From JANXVY01 sp034408685 (lineage in GTDB: Bacteria > Pseudomonadota > Alphaproteobacteria > Rhizobiales > Hyphomicrobiaceae), in contig JAWXCP010000234.1 in NCBI GenBank assembly GCA_034408685.1, positions 1 to 64,000 on the forward strand: DNA of 64,000 bases, given 5' to 3'. The notes beneath the pieces are model-generated. The model saw only the letters and a program-made list of their open reading frames with translations. It did no database searches and was not told the DNA's origin. Shown here piece after piece: positions 35,207 through 44,041 of the stretch (positions are counted from its first letter, which is position 1; each line of letters opens with the position of its first letter). A program made the position numbers and the translations under genes.

Positions 35207-35610
35207 GGCTCATCCTAGAATAGCGCGGCCGTACGCGGGAAACGCGCGAGCGGGCTGCTGTGTCGTGCGGCATGTTGCCCGCGCAAGGCGCGCGGTGTTG
35301 CAAAGTTACCTATGGGCGAATGCTAGACGCCCGCCGTCGCTGCGTCTGTGACTAAGTTACGGTCGCCGACCCAGTATGGACTCGTATGGGGCACCCTATG
35401 CGGCGCGACTTTCAAGCGACGGTCGGTGCGCAACCGCTGCTCAGCTTCGCGAAAAATGAAGCTTGAGGGAATAAGCTCAAGTTTTGGGCGTTGTCCCCAC
35501 AGATCGGCTGTCCGAACGGTCTACTCGAGCGCCACGTGGGGCTCTGGGTGGGGTTCCGGGGCACCAATTTGGCCGATTGGCACTAACGCAACAATACAAG
35601 GCGTAATTCA
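35207..35610. other. 404-base divergent region with ECF-type promoter
   Basis: Separates the Blh-like gene (minus) from the second secretion operon (plus). It contains the GGAATA-N15-CGTTGT element at 35468-35496 and an untranslated leader of ~115 bases. Short open frames here (for example from 35348) overlap the next gene out of frame and look like chance. Confidence 0.6.
35468..35496 (+). promoter_or_regulatory. Putative ECF promoter of the second type I secretion operon
   Basis: GGAATA (35468-35473), 15 bases, CGTTGTCC (35489-35496). Block order, spacing and the base after GGAATA (A or G) match the four sites around 19.4-21.0 kb, although this site is ~14 kb away. It links the second exporter to the same sigma factor. 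Confidence 0.7.
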
Positions 35611-36705
35611 ATGGCAATCGAGTTCGCACGGCCGGTTCGACCGCTCGAAAATTCAACCGCAATGTTGGCCTCAGCCAAGCGGGCCTTCACCACCCGCCGC
35701 GTGCCCCAAGCAGACATGGCGACGGTCGTCGCAGGTGACGCTCAGCCGAGAATTGGTGACCTGATCATCGCAACGGTCGAAAAAATCGGCAGCCATCCGC
35801 GGATCGAGTTGCCAAGCGGTCGAAAGGCCCAATTGGCCGTGGGTGATCGCATCGTGTTGGCCTATGGCAACCGCTACGCTCCGGACCAATTCGAAGCGAT
35901 CATCGAGAAGTCGATGGGACCGTGCCACATGGTAGCGGCCGGTGGGGTTGCGGCGACCATGGTTGCCCGCCACGAGCAGATGTCGCGCCCGACGCAGATC
36001 CGCCCTCTCGGTTACGTGGCTGATGCAGCTGGCGTGCCAATCAACCTGTCGCGCTATGCTCTCCAGTTGGATCCCCGTCCGCGCGCCATCGCAACTGTAC
36101 TCGTCGCTGGCACGTCGATGAATGCTGGAAAAACGTTCACAGCTGCCGCCTTGGTCCATTCCTTTGCACGAGCCGGTCACAAGGTCGCTGGCATCAAGGC
36201 TACAGGAACCGGCGCCGGTGGAGATGTGTGGCTAATGTCGGACATGGGCGCATCCTTGGCACTCGATTTCACCGATGCTGGCTTGCCCAGCACGTATCTC
36301 GTCGAGCCGGAGCGCATCGAGCGCAGCGTTCTTGGCCTCGTTGGCCATGCTGCGGATGCTGGCTGCGATGTCGCGGTGGTCGAAATTGCAGACGGTTTGC
36401 AACATGAGGAAACGGCCTCGGTGCTCCGATCAGTGAACATTCGGCACATTGCAGCCGGTGTCGTATTTGCGGCAAACGACGCTTTGGGCGCAAAGGCTGG
36501 CCTCGATACGCTTGCGGCTTGGGGCCATCCGGTCTTGGCGCTCAGCGGGCAATTGACACGTTCGCCGCTGGCAATTCGTGAGGCGGCGAAATCAACCGGG
36601 ATCTGCGTGGTGACCGCGTCCGAGATTCAAGCGGGTGCCCTGTGCTCGGCAGTGTTTGCAGCTGCCAGCGCAGTTTCCCGCACGCGCCTTGATGTTGCCG
36701 CTTGA
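35611..36705 (+). CDS. P-loop NTPase (DUF1611-like) of the secretion operon
   Basis: A 364-residue soluble protein. The N-terminal ~150 residues form a beta-rich domain (GDLIIATVEKIGSHPRIELPSGR). The C-terminal part has a P-loop, GTSMNAGKTFTAAAL, and a Mg-site-like DVAVVEIADGLQHEET, resembling the DUF1611 / MobB-like dethiobiotin-synthetase fold. It is the first gene after the ECF-type promoter and precedes the ABC exporter by 126 bases. It could modify or supply a substrate or cofactor for the exported product; this is inference and I know no characterised homologue. Confidence 0.68.
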   Translation: MAIEFARPVRPLENSTAMLASAKRAFTTRRVPQADMATVVAGDAQPRIGDLIIATVEKIGSHPRIELPSGRKAQLAVGDRIVLAYGNRYAPDQFEAIIEKSMGPCHMVAAGGVAATMVARHEQMSRPTQIRPLGYVADAAGVPINLSRYALQLDPRPRAIATVLVAGTSMNAGKTFTAAALVHSFARAGHKVAGIKATGTGAGGDVWLMSDMGASLALDFTDAGLPSTYLVEPERIERSVLGLVGHAADAGCDVAVVEIADGLQHEETASVLRSVNIRHIAAGVVFAANDALGAKAGLDTLAAWGHPVLALSGQLTRSPLAIREAAKSTGICVVTASEIQAGALCSAVFAAASAVSRTRLDVAA

Positions 36706-36769
36706 TTGATCGGCCATCTGCACGGGTCGGCCTGCCGGTAAGAAGCCGACCCGCGCCTTCCCCCGCACG

Positions 36770-36822
36770 ACGGGGCACAAGGGCGGGCACAAGGGCGGGG
36801 AACGAGGACGGGGCACAAGGGT
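36770..36822. repeat. Short tandem repeat upstream of the second exporter gene
   Basis: Three to four imperfect copies of a 12-14 base unit (gggcacaagggcgg type) between the P-loop gene and the ABC gene. It includes the G-rich stretch that may serve as ribosome-binding site before the ATG at 36832. Confidence 0.65.
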
Positions 36823-36831
36823 AGTGAACAT

Positions 36832-38649
36832 ATGACGACGAATACTCGGCCGAGTTGGTATCAAAGGCTTGTCGCGACGACGGTGCGGCTGGTCCAGGGT
36901 GCCCCCAGCACGGCCAAACGTTCAAGACGTGGCGGTGGCCGGATGCGCAATGCCTGGCGGCGGAGCCGGCCGGGCCTGCTTGCCGTGTTTGGCTTGACGG
37001 CATTTGTCAACTTGTTGAAGTTGGCGATCCCGCTCTACATCTTCCAACTCCTTGATCGCGTGATTGCGAGCCGCAGCACAGACACGCTGATTTTGCTGAC
37101 GGTGATCGCCGTGTTTGCCGTCCTGATGGCCTCGCTGGCTGAATTGACGCGGCGTTGGATGCTGGTCCATTGGGGCAGCTGGATCGAGCAGCATTTCGGC
37201 CGCCATTTGTTCGCCGCCAGCCTCAACCGGCGGCGCATGCGCAGCCCGACCAAAGCTATCGACGACCTCTCCGAAGTCAGCGACTTCGTATCCGGTGGCG
37301 GGCTCACGACGTGGCTTGACGCGATGTGGGCACCCGCATTCCTGTTGATGGTCTATTTGATTCATCCGATGTTGGGCCTGCTCGTTCTTGCCGGTATGTT
37401 GACGATGCTTGCTCTTGGCATCGCCAACGAAATGCTGACGCGGCCAATGCGGGCGGCGGCTCGCAAGGCGCGCATCAAAGGCGACAGTGTCGTCCAGGCG
37501 GCCGACCAAAATCTCGAGACGGTCGCCAGCCTCAACCTTGGCGACCAACTTGCAGAGCGCTGGCATCGGGCGATGGCCAACCGGCGCGGGGAGACCTTGG
37601 TGTCGCGCATGACCGGCAACACCATGGCCGAGACCATGCGTTTTGCCGAAGCCATACAGCGCGTCGCCTGCTACGGGGTCGGCGTGTGGCTCGCCATTTT
37701 CGATGGTTTGACGACCGGCGGAATCATCGCTGCTGCCGTACTCGGTCGCCTTGGTACTTCGGGCGTGCGTCGGGCGATGAGCAATTGGCGTCAACTTGTT
37801 CTTGCCCGCCGGGCGTATTCGCGCGTCGCTCGCCGCATTGGCGCCATTCGCGAGAGCGTCACGGCCATCCGCGATCTTGATGCCGAACCTGTCCTGCACG
37901 TCGATCAGGTTACGCACACCCACAATGCCTGGTCGCGGCCGCTGTTCCGCAAGCTCGATATCACGGTCGCGCCCGGCGAGATCGCGTGCATTATGGGGCC
38001 TTCGGGTTCGGGGAAGTCGACGCTCGTCAAGCTCATGTCGGGGGTGGGCTCGCCGACGATGGGGACGATCCGCTTCGGCGGTCTCGACATCACACGGTTC
38101 ACGCACATCGAGCGTCAACAATTGCTCGGCTATCTCCAGCAGGACGCGGCGCTGCTTGACGGTGCGACGCTGGCTGAGAACATATCGAGCCTGCGCGAGC
38201 CCGATCCACGCGCCATCGTCGAGGCCGCCCGCCTCGCGCAGATCCACGATGTGGTCGAACATTTGCCAGATGGATACGAGACGCTCGTGTCATCTGAAAG
38301 CACGGCGTTTGCTGGCGGCGAAATTCGGCGGCTGGGACTGGCGCGCGCGCTGTACGGACGGCCAAAGCTGATCGTGCTCGATGAGCCTGAAGCCAACCTC
38401 GATGAACGCCTGATCCTCAACCTGATGCAGACGATCGAGCACTGCAGGCAGTGGGGATCGGCCATCGTCGTCACCTCGCAGATGGAGCGGCTCGCCTTAA
38501 TCGCCGACACGATCGTGCTGCTGCATCCTAACGATAAGCCGCAAGTCTTCACCCGGGAAGCCTATGCCCGTTGGCGATTCGAACGCCTTGACGGCGGGGC
38601 GTCCATCAATGCCGATTTTGGCAATCGCGATGTCACGGAGGTCCTATGA
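36832..38649 (+). CDS. Second type I secretion ABC transporter
   Basis: A 605-residue exporter with a basic N-terminal tail (~45 residues), membrane segments (~50-320) and an ABC domain with Walker A MGPSGSGKST and Walker B LIVLDEPEANLD. The signature motif is unusual: FAGGEIRRLGLARAL instead of LSGGQ, so its Leu, Ser and Gln are replaced. The H-loop position reads VVTSQMERL, with Ser/Gln in place of the usual His. This may lower ATP turnover or mark a specialised exporter. It is coupled to the next gene (ATGA at 38646-38649). Confidence 0.9.
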   Translation: MTTNTRPSWYQRLVATTVRLVQGAPSTAKRSRRGGGRMRNAWRRSRPGLLAVFGLTAFVNLLKLAIPLYIFQLLDRVIASRSTDTLILLTVIAVFAVLMASLAELTRRWMLVHWGSWIEQHFGRHLFAASLNRRRMRSPTKAIDDLSEVSDFVSGGGLTTWLDAMWAPAFLLMVYLIHPMLGLLVLAGMLTMLALGIANEMLTRPMRAAARKARIKGDSVVQAADQNLETVASLNLGDQLAERWHRAMANRRGETLVSRMTGNTMAETMRFAEAIQRVACYGVGVWLAIFDGLTTGGIIAAAVLGRLGTSGVRRAMSNWRQLVLARRAYSRVARRIGAIRESVTAIRDLDAEPVLHVDQVTHTHNAWSRPLFRKLDITVAPGEIACIMGPSGSGKSTLVKLMSGVGSPTMGTIRFGGLDITRFTHIERQQLLGYLQQDAALLDGATLAENISSLREPDPRAIVEAARLAQIHDVVEHLPDGYETLVSSESTAFAGGEIRRLGLARALYGRPKLIVLDEPEANLDERLILNLMQTIEHCRQWGSAIVVTSQMERLALIADTIVLLHPNDKPQVFTREAYARWRFERLDGGASINADFGNRDVTEVL

Positions 38650-39974
38650 GCCGTTCCCGCAACTCATCGTCATTGCGTGGCCAGCGCTTGGAGCCATTCT
38701 CGCGGGCTCAATTACTGGCAACGATTTCGTTGTTTGCCGTGTTCTTTGGCACGATGACCGCGTGGAGTTCATTTGCCCCAATTGGCAGCGCGGTGATCGC
38801 GCCGGGCGTTGTGAGCGTCGAGTCGCATCGCAAAGCGATCCAGCATTTGGAGGGCGGCATCGTGAATCGCATCCTGGTCAAAGACGGCAGCCGCGTGAAG
38901 CCGGGAGACGTTGTCGTCGAGCTGCGCGACATCGCAATCACGGCGAACGTCGACCGTTTGAAGTCGCAATATTATGAGGCCGTTGCGACCACCGCACGAT
39001 TGACGGCAGAGAGAGATGGGGCTTCTGAGCTGAAGTTTTCCGACGAAATCTTGAAAGCTGCTGTCACCGACACGGCTGCGAAGAACGCGGTCGCAGCCCA
39101 GAGGAAACTTTTCCAGAGCCGGAATGAACTCAACGAGCAAAAGCTCAGCGGCATCGCCAAAAAAATAGACCGGCTCGCCGAGCAGCGGGATGGGCTGACC
39201 AAACAGCTCAAAGCGCTGGATGCGCAGATGGCGGTACGAGAGCAGGAGGAGAAAGATGCGACCGCGCTGTTCAACAAACAGCTCGCCCGCAAGTCCAGGG
39301 TGCTCGATGCCCAAAGAAGTCGTGCCGAGCTGGATGAGCGTGGTAGCGAGCTTGCCTCCGAGTTGGCCCAAGCTGAACAGCAAATGACCGAGCAAGAGCT
39401 CAAAAAAACAGAGCTCAATTCGGCCAACTTGACGGCTGTCGTCGAGGATCTGCGTGCGCGCCAAGCGCGCGCCCATGAACTGTCGCGCGAGCTTATTGCG
39501 GCTCAGGACATCCTGGCGCGGTCACAGATCCGGGCGCCGATCGAGGGCACGGTGGTTGGACTACAGGTTCACTCGCGCGATGGCGTTATTTCGCCTGGGC
39601 AAACGCTCATGGAGATTGTGCCGTTGACCGATAAACTTGTCGTCGAGGCCCGCGTCCGGCCTGAGGACATCGAGGAGGTTCGCGCGGGACTGCCGGCAAC
39701 CGTCGTCCTCAACACATTGACGCGACGGTACAGTCAGCCGATCCGTGGCACCGTCGAATCGGTCACGGCCGATCGCCTCGTCGATAAGTTGACCAGCCGA
39801 CCCTACTACGGCGTGCGGATTTCCCTCGAGGCTGCCTCGCTTGATCCGAGCGAAAGCAAACTTCTCGCCGGTATGTCAGCCGATACGTTCATCGTAACTG
39901 GCGAGCGCACGCCGCTTGCATACCTGACTGCGCCGCTGGTGCGGACGTTCAACCGCGGCATGCGTGAACAATGA
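38646..39974 (+). CDS. Second type I secretion membrane-fusion protein (HlyD family)
   Basis: A 442-residue adaptor with one N-terminal membrane helix (~22-45), the lipoyl-like HRKAIQHLEGGIVNRILVKDG, a long coiled-coil region rich in Lys/Glu/Gln (~105-300), and the barrel (SQIRAPIEGTVVGLQVHS, VRPEDIEEVRAGLPATVVL). It differs clearly from the first HlyD (24040-25428) in its coiled coil, so it probably serves a different substrate. The start overlaps the ABC stop and its own stop overlaps the next gene. Confidence 0.92.
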   Translation: MSRSRNSSSLRGQRLEPFSRAQLLATISLFAVFFGTMTAWSSFAPIGSAVIAPGVVSVESHRKAIQHLEGGIVNRILVKDGSRVKPGDVVVELRDIAITANVDRLKSQYYEAVATTARLTAERDGASELKFSDEILKAAVTDTAAKNAVAAQRKLFQSRNELNEQKLSGIAKKIDRLAEQRDGLTKQLKALDAQMAVREQEEKDATALFNKQLARKSRVLDAQRSRAELDERGSELASELAQAEQQMTEQELKKTELNSANLTAVVEDLRARQARAHELSRELIAAQDILARSQIRAPIEGTVVGLQVHSRDGVISPGQTLMEIVPLTDKLVVEARVRPEDIEEVRAGLPATVVLNTLTRRYSQPIRGTVESVTADRLVDKLTSRPYYGVRISLEAASLDPSESKLLAGMSADTFIVTGERTPLAYLTAPLVRTFNRGMREQ

Positions 39975-40942
39975 GGCCGCGCAACCGGATTGCTCGCTCC
40001 TCGGCCACGCTACCTCGGCCACAACGCTGGCGGTCTATTTTTACAACGACGCGATCGATCATAGGGCTTTTGATCATGATGACCGCCGCATGCATCGACC
40101 CATCGCCTGTGCGCGCCGGCAAAGCTGGCCAGGGTATCGAACTCGCGCTGATCGGCACCGAAACGATCGAGGTGCACACCTATCGGCCGCGTGGCTGTAG
40201 CGGTGGCGGCTTGATGTTCATCTTTCCCGGGTATGAGCGCAATGCGCATGGCTACATGCGACGCGCCAGGAGGATTGCGCGCGAAGAATGCCTCACAATT
40301 TTTGCGCCAGAGATGGATCAGGACCGTTTCCCCCGGTCGCGGTATCAGCGGGCGGGTGTGTCGAGGGCTGGTCGTGCCTCGCTCGACGAGACGTGCATGG
40401 GCCTGTTTCTGCGCCGTCTGCTCGATTGGGCGCGCCGGTTGGAGCAGCGTCCTGATGCGCCGTATGTGCTTTTTGGTCATTCCGCTGGCGCACAGTTGCT
40501 GTCGCGCGTTGCCGCCTACTGCCCGATGCAATCGCCTGCGCGCATTATCCTCGCCAACCCGTCGTCGTATGTCGCACCGTCACTGATCGAACCGGCACCA
40601 TACGGATTTGGAGGTATCCTCGACGTCCGCGAACGTGAGGAGCGCTTGCGCGCCTGTCTCGCGCAGCCGATCACCATTTATCTGGGGGATGCCGACCTAG
40701 GGGACTTCCGTCTCGACGAGACCGCCAACGCCAATCGGCAAGGCCCGACGCGATTCGCGCGCGGTCAGGCGACCTATCAGGCTGGCCGCGACATGGCCGT
40801 TGCCCGTGGTTGGGCGTTCAATTGGCGGTTGGTGGTCGCCAAGGGCATCGGCCATTCATCGAAGGGCATGCTTCGCGCCGCCGAGATGTCCGCCGCGATC
40901 GGCGCGAGCGGGGCCGGGGCGACAGACAACGGGGACCGCTGA
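39971..40942 (+). CDS. Exported alpha/beta hydrolase
   Basis: A 323-residue protein with an N-terminal signal or anchor (hydrophobic IIGLLIMMTAACIDPSPVRA after an Arg-rich start; a lipobox-like TAAC is present) and an alpha/beta hydrolase fold. The nucleophile elbow is GHSAGAQ, with the likely acid in YLGDADLGD and the base in GIGHSSKGM. It may be a periplasmic or lipoprotein esterase. Its ATG overlaps the HlyD stop, so it belongs to the second secretion operon. It could trim or modify the exported product; the substrate is unknown. Confidence 0.78.
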   Translation: MRPRNRIARSSATLPRPQRWRSIFTTTRSIIGLLIMMTAACIDPSPVRAGKAGQGIELALIGTETIEVHTYRPRGCSGGGLMFIFPGYERNAHGYMRRARRIAREECLTIFAPEMDQDRFPRSRYQRAGVSRAGRASLDETCMGLFLRRLLDWARRLEQRPDAPYVLFGHSAGAQLLSRVAAYCPMQSPARIILANPSSYVAPSLIEPAPYGFGGILDVREREERLRACLAQPITIYLGDADLGDFRLDETANANRQGPTRFARGQATYQAGRDMAVARGWAFNWRLVVAKGIGHSSKGMLRAAEMSAAIGASGAGATDNGDR

Positions 40943-41144
40943 AGCGGCTGTTGGCCACACGGGCCGAAAAATTTTGGCTTTCTGTCCACTGCGGTGAAAT
41001 GACCGAAAAGATCAGCATTGAGATAATAGAATACCACGTTGAAATATATCACGTGATGCAGATTTCAGTATGCCGACAGGCGCCCGCTCGTCGGACCGTC
41101 ATTGTCCAATCGGCCTTCGCGCATCGGGATGCCGCAAACCCGCA

Positions 41145-41158
41145 TTGACATGTATCAA
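41145..41158. promoter_or_regulatory. FNR/FixK-type box upstream of ccoN
   Basis: TTGACATGTATCAA matches TTGAT-N4-ATCAA in nine of ten specified bases. If used as a class II site, transcription would start near 41193, giving a leader of ~215 bases. cbb3 oxidase genes are classical FixK/FNR targets. Confidence 0.85.
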
Positions 41159-41362
41159 TTACACCAGAAAAAAAGGGACTATTTCTCGGCAGGGTTGGGG
41201 TCTTCAGCCTAGTAGCCACGTTGCCGGTCTTGAGTTTTTTCAAGCAAACGTTGCACGGCGAATTCCCCCGCTGACGATAGCCTCTCCTCTGACCGCAGTT
41301 AGCGCGGGCGCGGGATTTTGGAATTTCGTCTTGATACGTAGGCGACGTGCAGGATGGTCTTG

Positions 41363-41398
41363 CCGACTGTCCGACCGACTGCCCGACCGACTGCCCGA
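41363..41398. repeat. 12-bp triple repeat before ccoN
   Basis: Three consecutive units (ccgactgtccga, then ccgactgcccga twice), ending just before the GAGGGG ribosome-binding site of ccoN. Confidence 0.85.
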
Positions 41399-41408
41399 GG
41401 GGTCACCG

Positions 41409-43097
41409 ATGCAACGCACACAATCCGACACGAGTTTCGAGCCAAGCGCTCGCAGCGAACGGTACACAACGACCGACAGTCTGGCCTTGGTCGGCGTAGT
41501 GCTCGCCCTCGCCTACGGCTTGTTTTTGGCGACCCAGTCACCCGACCAGGCGATGGCGTTCCATGGCCTACTTTTGGCCGGCTCTGCCGTCGCGGCGGGA
41601 GCCGTCGTTCTCAGGACAGGTTTTGGCCGGACCACAACGGGCCGATCCGCCGTCGAATACGTCGATGGGCCGGTGAAAGTGGCGACGATCGCTGCCCTGG
41701 TTTGGGGTATTGCGGGCTTCCTGATCGGCGTCATTATCGCGTTTCAACTCGCGTTTCCAGCGTTGAACCTCGAATATCCGTGGACCAGTTTCGGCCGCCT
41801 CCGGCCACTACACACTTCGGCAGTTGTTTTTGCGTTCGGCGGCAACGTGCTGCTCGCGACGTCATTGTATGTGGTTCAACGAACCTGCCATGCGCCATTG
41901 GCTGGCCGCTGGTCGCCGTGGTTTATCGTCTGGGGCTATCAGCTGTTTATTGCGATGGCCGGCACGGGTTATTTGTTCGGCATTACCCAGAGTAAAGAAT
42001 ATGCCGAGCCGGAATGGTATGTCGACCTTTGGTTGACGATCGTTTGGGTCACCTATCTGGCGGTGTTTGTCGCGACGTTGGCTAAGCGCCGTGAGCCGCA
42101 CATCTATGTTGCCAACTGGTTCTTCCTCGCCTTCATCGTAACCGTCGCGATGCTGCACGTGGTCAATAACGCTGCCGTTCCGGTCGGGTTGGCCAATCCC
42201 AAGAGCTACATTGTCTATGCCGGTGTCCAGGATGCCATGACACAGTGGTGGTATGGCCACAACGCGGTCGGCTTCTTCCTCACCGCAGGCTTTCTCGGGA
42301 TCATGTACTATTTTATTCCCAAGCGGGTCGAGCGGCCGGTTTATTCCTATCGCCTGTCGATCGTACACTTTTGGTCGCTGATCTTTCTCTACATTTGGGC
42401 CGGTCCACACCATCTACATTACACCGCGCTGCCCGATTGGGCGCAGACGTTGGGTGTCACCTTCTCGATCATGCTGTGGATGCCGTCGTGGGGCGGTATG
42501 ATCAACGGGCTGATGACGTTGTCGGGGGCCTGGGACAAGCTCAGGACGGACCCCGTGGTTCGCTTTCTTGTCGTGTCGGTTGCGTTCTATGGAATGTCCA
42601 CGTTCGAAGGTCCATTGATGGCGATCAAGGCTGTCAATTCGCTGTCCCACTATACGGATTGGACGATTGGACACGTGCATTCGGGTGCGCTTGGATGGGT
42701 CGCGATGGTGTCGTTTGGCGCAATCTACTGCCTCGTGCCGTGGCTGTGGAAGCGTGAAGGTCTCTATTCCATGCGGCTTGTCGAGTGGCATTTCTGGATC
42801 TCGACAATCGGTATTTTGCTCTACATCACGGCAATGTGGGTGTCTGGCATTACCCAGGGGCTGATGTGGCGTGCCTATGACAACCTCGGCTTCCTTCAGT
42901 ACTCGTTTATCGAAACAGTCGAGGCGATGAAGCCCTATTACGTGATCCGTGCCTTTGGAGGCGTGTTGTTCCTGCTCGGCTCGCTGATCATGGCGTACAA
43001 TATCTTCCGCACGATCCGCGGGGATACGATTACGGATTTGGCCGATCAACCGCGCGTCGCAGCAGCCCCCGGGTTGCGCGCAGTTCCAGCTGAATAA
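41409..43097 (+). CDS. ccoN: cbb3-type cytochrome c oxidase subunit I
   Basis: The catalytic subunit of the high-affinity, proton-pumping cbb3 oxidase, carrying haem b and the haem b3-CuB centre. The 562-residue protein has a non-conserved N-terminus and about 12 membrane helices, with family motifs such as HTSAVVFAFGGNVLLATS, WYGHNAVGFFLTAGFLG and GHVHSGALGW. The ATG at 41409 follows GAGGGG; the much longer upstream frame lacks family similarity. It is the first gene of ccoNOQP, under an FNR-type box. Confidence 0.96.
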   Translation: MQRTQSDTSFEPSARSERYTTTDSLALVGVVLALAYGLFLATQSPDQAMAFHGLLLAGSAVAAGAVVLRTGFGRTTTGRSAVEYVDGPVKVATIAALVWGIAGFLIGVIIAFQLAFPALNLEYPWTSFGRLRPLHTSAVVFAFGGNVLLATSLYVVQRTCHAPLAGRWSPWFIVWGYQLFIAMAGTGYLFGITQSKEYAEPEWYVDLWLTIVWVTYLAVFVATLAKRREPHIYVANWFFLAFIVTVAMLHVVNNAAVPVGLANPKSYIVYAGVQDAMTQWWYGHNAVGFFLTAGFLGIMYYFIPKRVERPVYSYRLSIVHFWSLIFLYIWAGPHHLHYTALPDWAQTLGVTFSIMLWMPSWGGMINGLMTLSGAWDKLRTDPVVRFLVVSVAFYGMSTFEGPLMAIKAVNSLSHYTDWTIGHVHSGALGWVAMVSFGAIYCLVPWLWKREGLYSMRLVEWHFWISTIGILLYITAMWVSGITQGLMWRAYDNLGFLQYSFIETVEAMKPYYVIRAFGGVLFLLGSLIMAYNIFRTIRGDTITDLADQPRVAAAPGLRAVPAE

Positions 43098-43108
43098 GGG
43101 AGGCAAAT

Positions 43109-43837
43109 GTGAACCACGGCGTCTTTGAAAAGAACTCCCTCGTTTTGCTCGTCGGCATCCTCCTGGTCGTGTCGATCGGCGGTCTCGTTCAGATCGCACC
43201 GCTATTTTGGGTCGACAGTACGATCGAGAAGGTGAAGGGCATGCGGCCCTATACGCCGCTCGAGCAGGCGGGGCGCGATATCTACGTCCGCGAGGGCTGT
43301 TATGCGTGCCACAGCCAAATGATCCGAACGCTGCGCGACGATGTTGAGCGGTACGGGCACTACTCGCTCGCCGCCGAGAGCATGTACGATCATCCGTTCC
43401 AATGGGGCTCGAAGCGGACGGGGCCGGACCTTGCCCGCGTCGGCGGCAAGTATTCGGACCAGTGGCATGCCGAACACATGGATAATCCGCGTGCGCTCGT
43501 ACCGGAGAGCATCATGCCGGCCTATCCGTGGCTCGCCAAAAACAAACTCGATGCTTCGGATATTGTCGCTCGGACGGCGACGTTGCGGACCGTCGGCGTT
43601 CCCTACACCGATGCCATGATAGCCAACGTCAAGGCTGATTTGTTGGCGCAGATCGACCCCGACAGCAAGGCTGCGGCCGAGCTGGTGAAACGTTATCCAA
43701 AAGCCAAAGTGGCGAAGTTCGACGGCCGGCCGGGCGCTGACCCAAGCGAGCTGGATGCCGTCATCGCTTATCTCCAGATCCTCGGGCAGATGGTCGATTT
43801 CGCGAGCTTCGACGCGTCTGGCCCCAACCTTCGCTAA
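43109..43837 (+). CDS. ccoO: cbb3-type cytochrome c oxidase subunit II (mono-haem)
   Basis: A 242-residue membrane-anchored cytochrome c. One N-terminal membrane helix (~10-32) is followed by a haem site CYACH (Cys64, Cys67, His68) and the GPDLARVGGKYSDQWH region, with Met ligand candidates in ESIMPAYPWL. It passes electrons from CcoP to CcoN. The start is GTG with AGGGAGG upstream. It lies 11 bases after ccoN. Confidence 0.96.
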   Translation: MNHGVFEKNSLVLLVGILLVVSIGGLVQIAPLFWVDSTIEKVKGMRPYTPLEQAGRDIYVREGCYACHSQMIRTLRDDVERYGHYSLAAESMYDHPFQWGSKRTGPDLARVGGKYSDQWHAEHMDNPRALVPESIMPAYPWLAKNKLDASDIVARTATLRTVGVPYTDAMIANVKADLLAQIDPDSKAAAELVKRYPKAKVAKFDGRPGADPSELDAVIAYLQILGQMVDFASFDASGPNLR

Positions 43838-43861
43838 GCCGATCCCGGCTAAGGATTCACA

Positions 43862-44041
43862 ATGACTTACGATACGGTCGCAGCGTTTAGCCAAGTCACG
43901 TCATTGTTGATGTTTGTCGCAATGTTCCTGGCTGTTCTGGCCTACGCCCTCTGGCCGAGCAATGGCGCGAAGTTCACCAAAATTCAGCGCAGCGCCCTCG
44001 ACTTGGACGCCAAGCCTCTCCAGCGGGACACAGAGCGATGA
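43862..44041 (+). CDS. ccoQ: cbb3 oxidase small subunit CcoQ
   Basis: A 59-residue protein with one membrane helix (LLMFVAMFLAVLAYALWPS) and a charged tail, typical of CcoQ/FixQ, which stabilises the oxidase. It lies 24 bases after ccoO, and its stop overlaps the ccoP start (ATGA at 44038-44041). Confidence 0.92.
   Translation: MTYDTVAAFSQVTSLLMFVAMFLAVLAYALWPSNGAKFTKIQRSALDLDAKPLQRDTER

Larger units (their letters stand above)
40943..41408. other. 466-base region upstream of ccoN
   Basis: Contains an FNR/FixK-type box at 41145-41158, an AT-rich stretch (41015-41060) and a 12-bp triple repeat just before the ccoN ribosome-binding site. A frame open from 41070 continues into ccoN, but its first 113 codons look non-coding, so this is treated as promoter and leader. 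Confidence 0.65.

Noticed and set aside
35348..35764. 138-codon plus-strand frame before the P-loop gene, considered as a secretion substrate
   Set aside because: It overlaps the P-loop gene out of frame and has no signal, leader or repeat features.
36922..38262. 446-codon minus-strand frame opposite the second exporter ABC gene
   Set aside because: The plus strand has a clear ABC transporter with all domains; the antisense product is Arg/His-rich without any motif.
41070..41408. N-terminal extension of ccoN by 113 residues
   Set aside because: It contains the FNR box and a triple repeat, lacks family similarity, and a good ribosome-binding site precedes the ATG at 41409.
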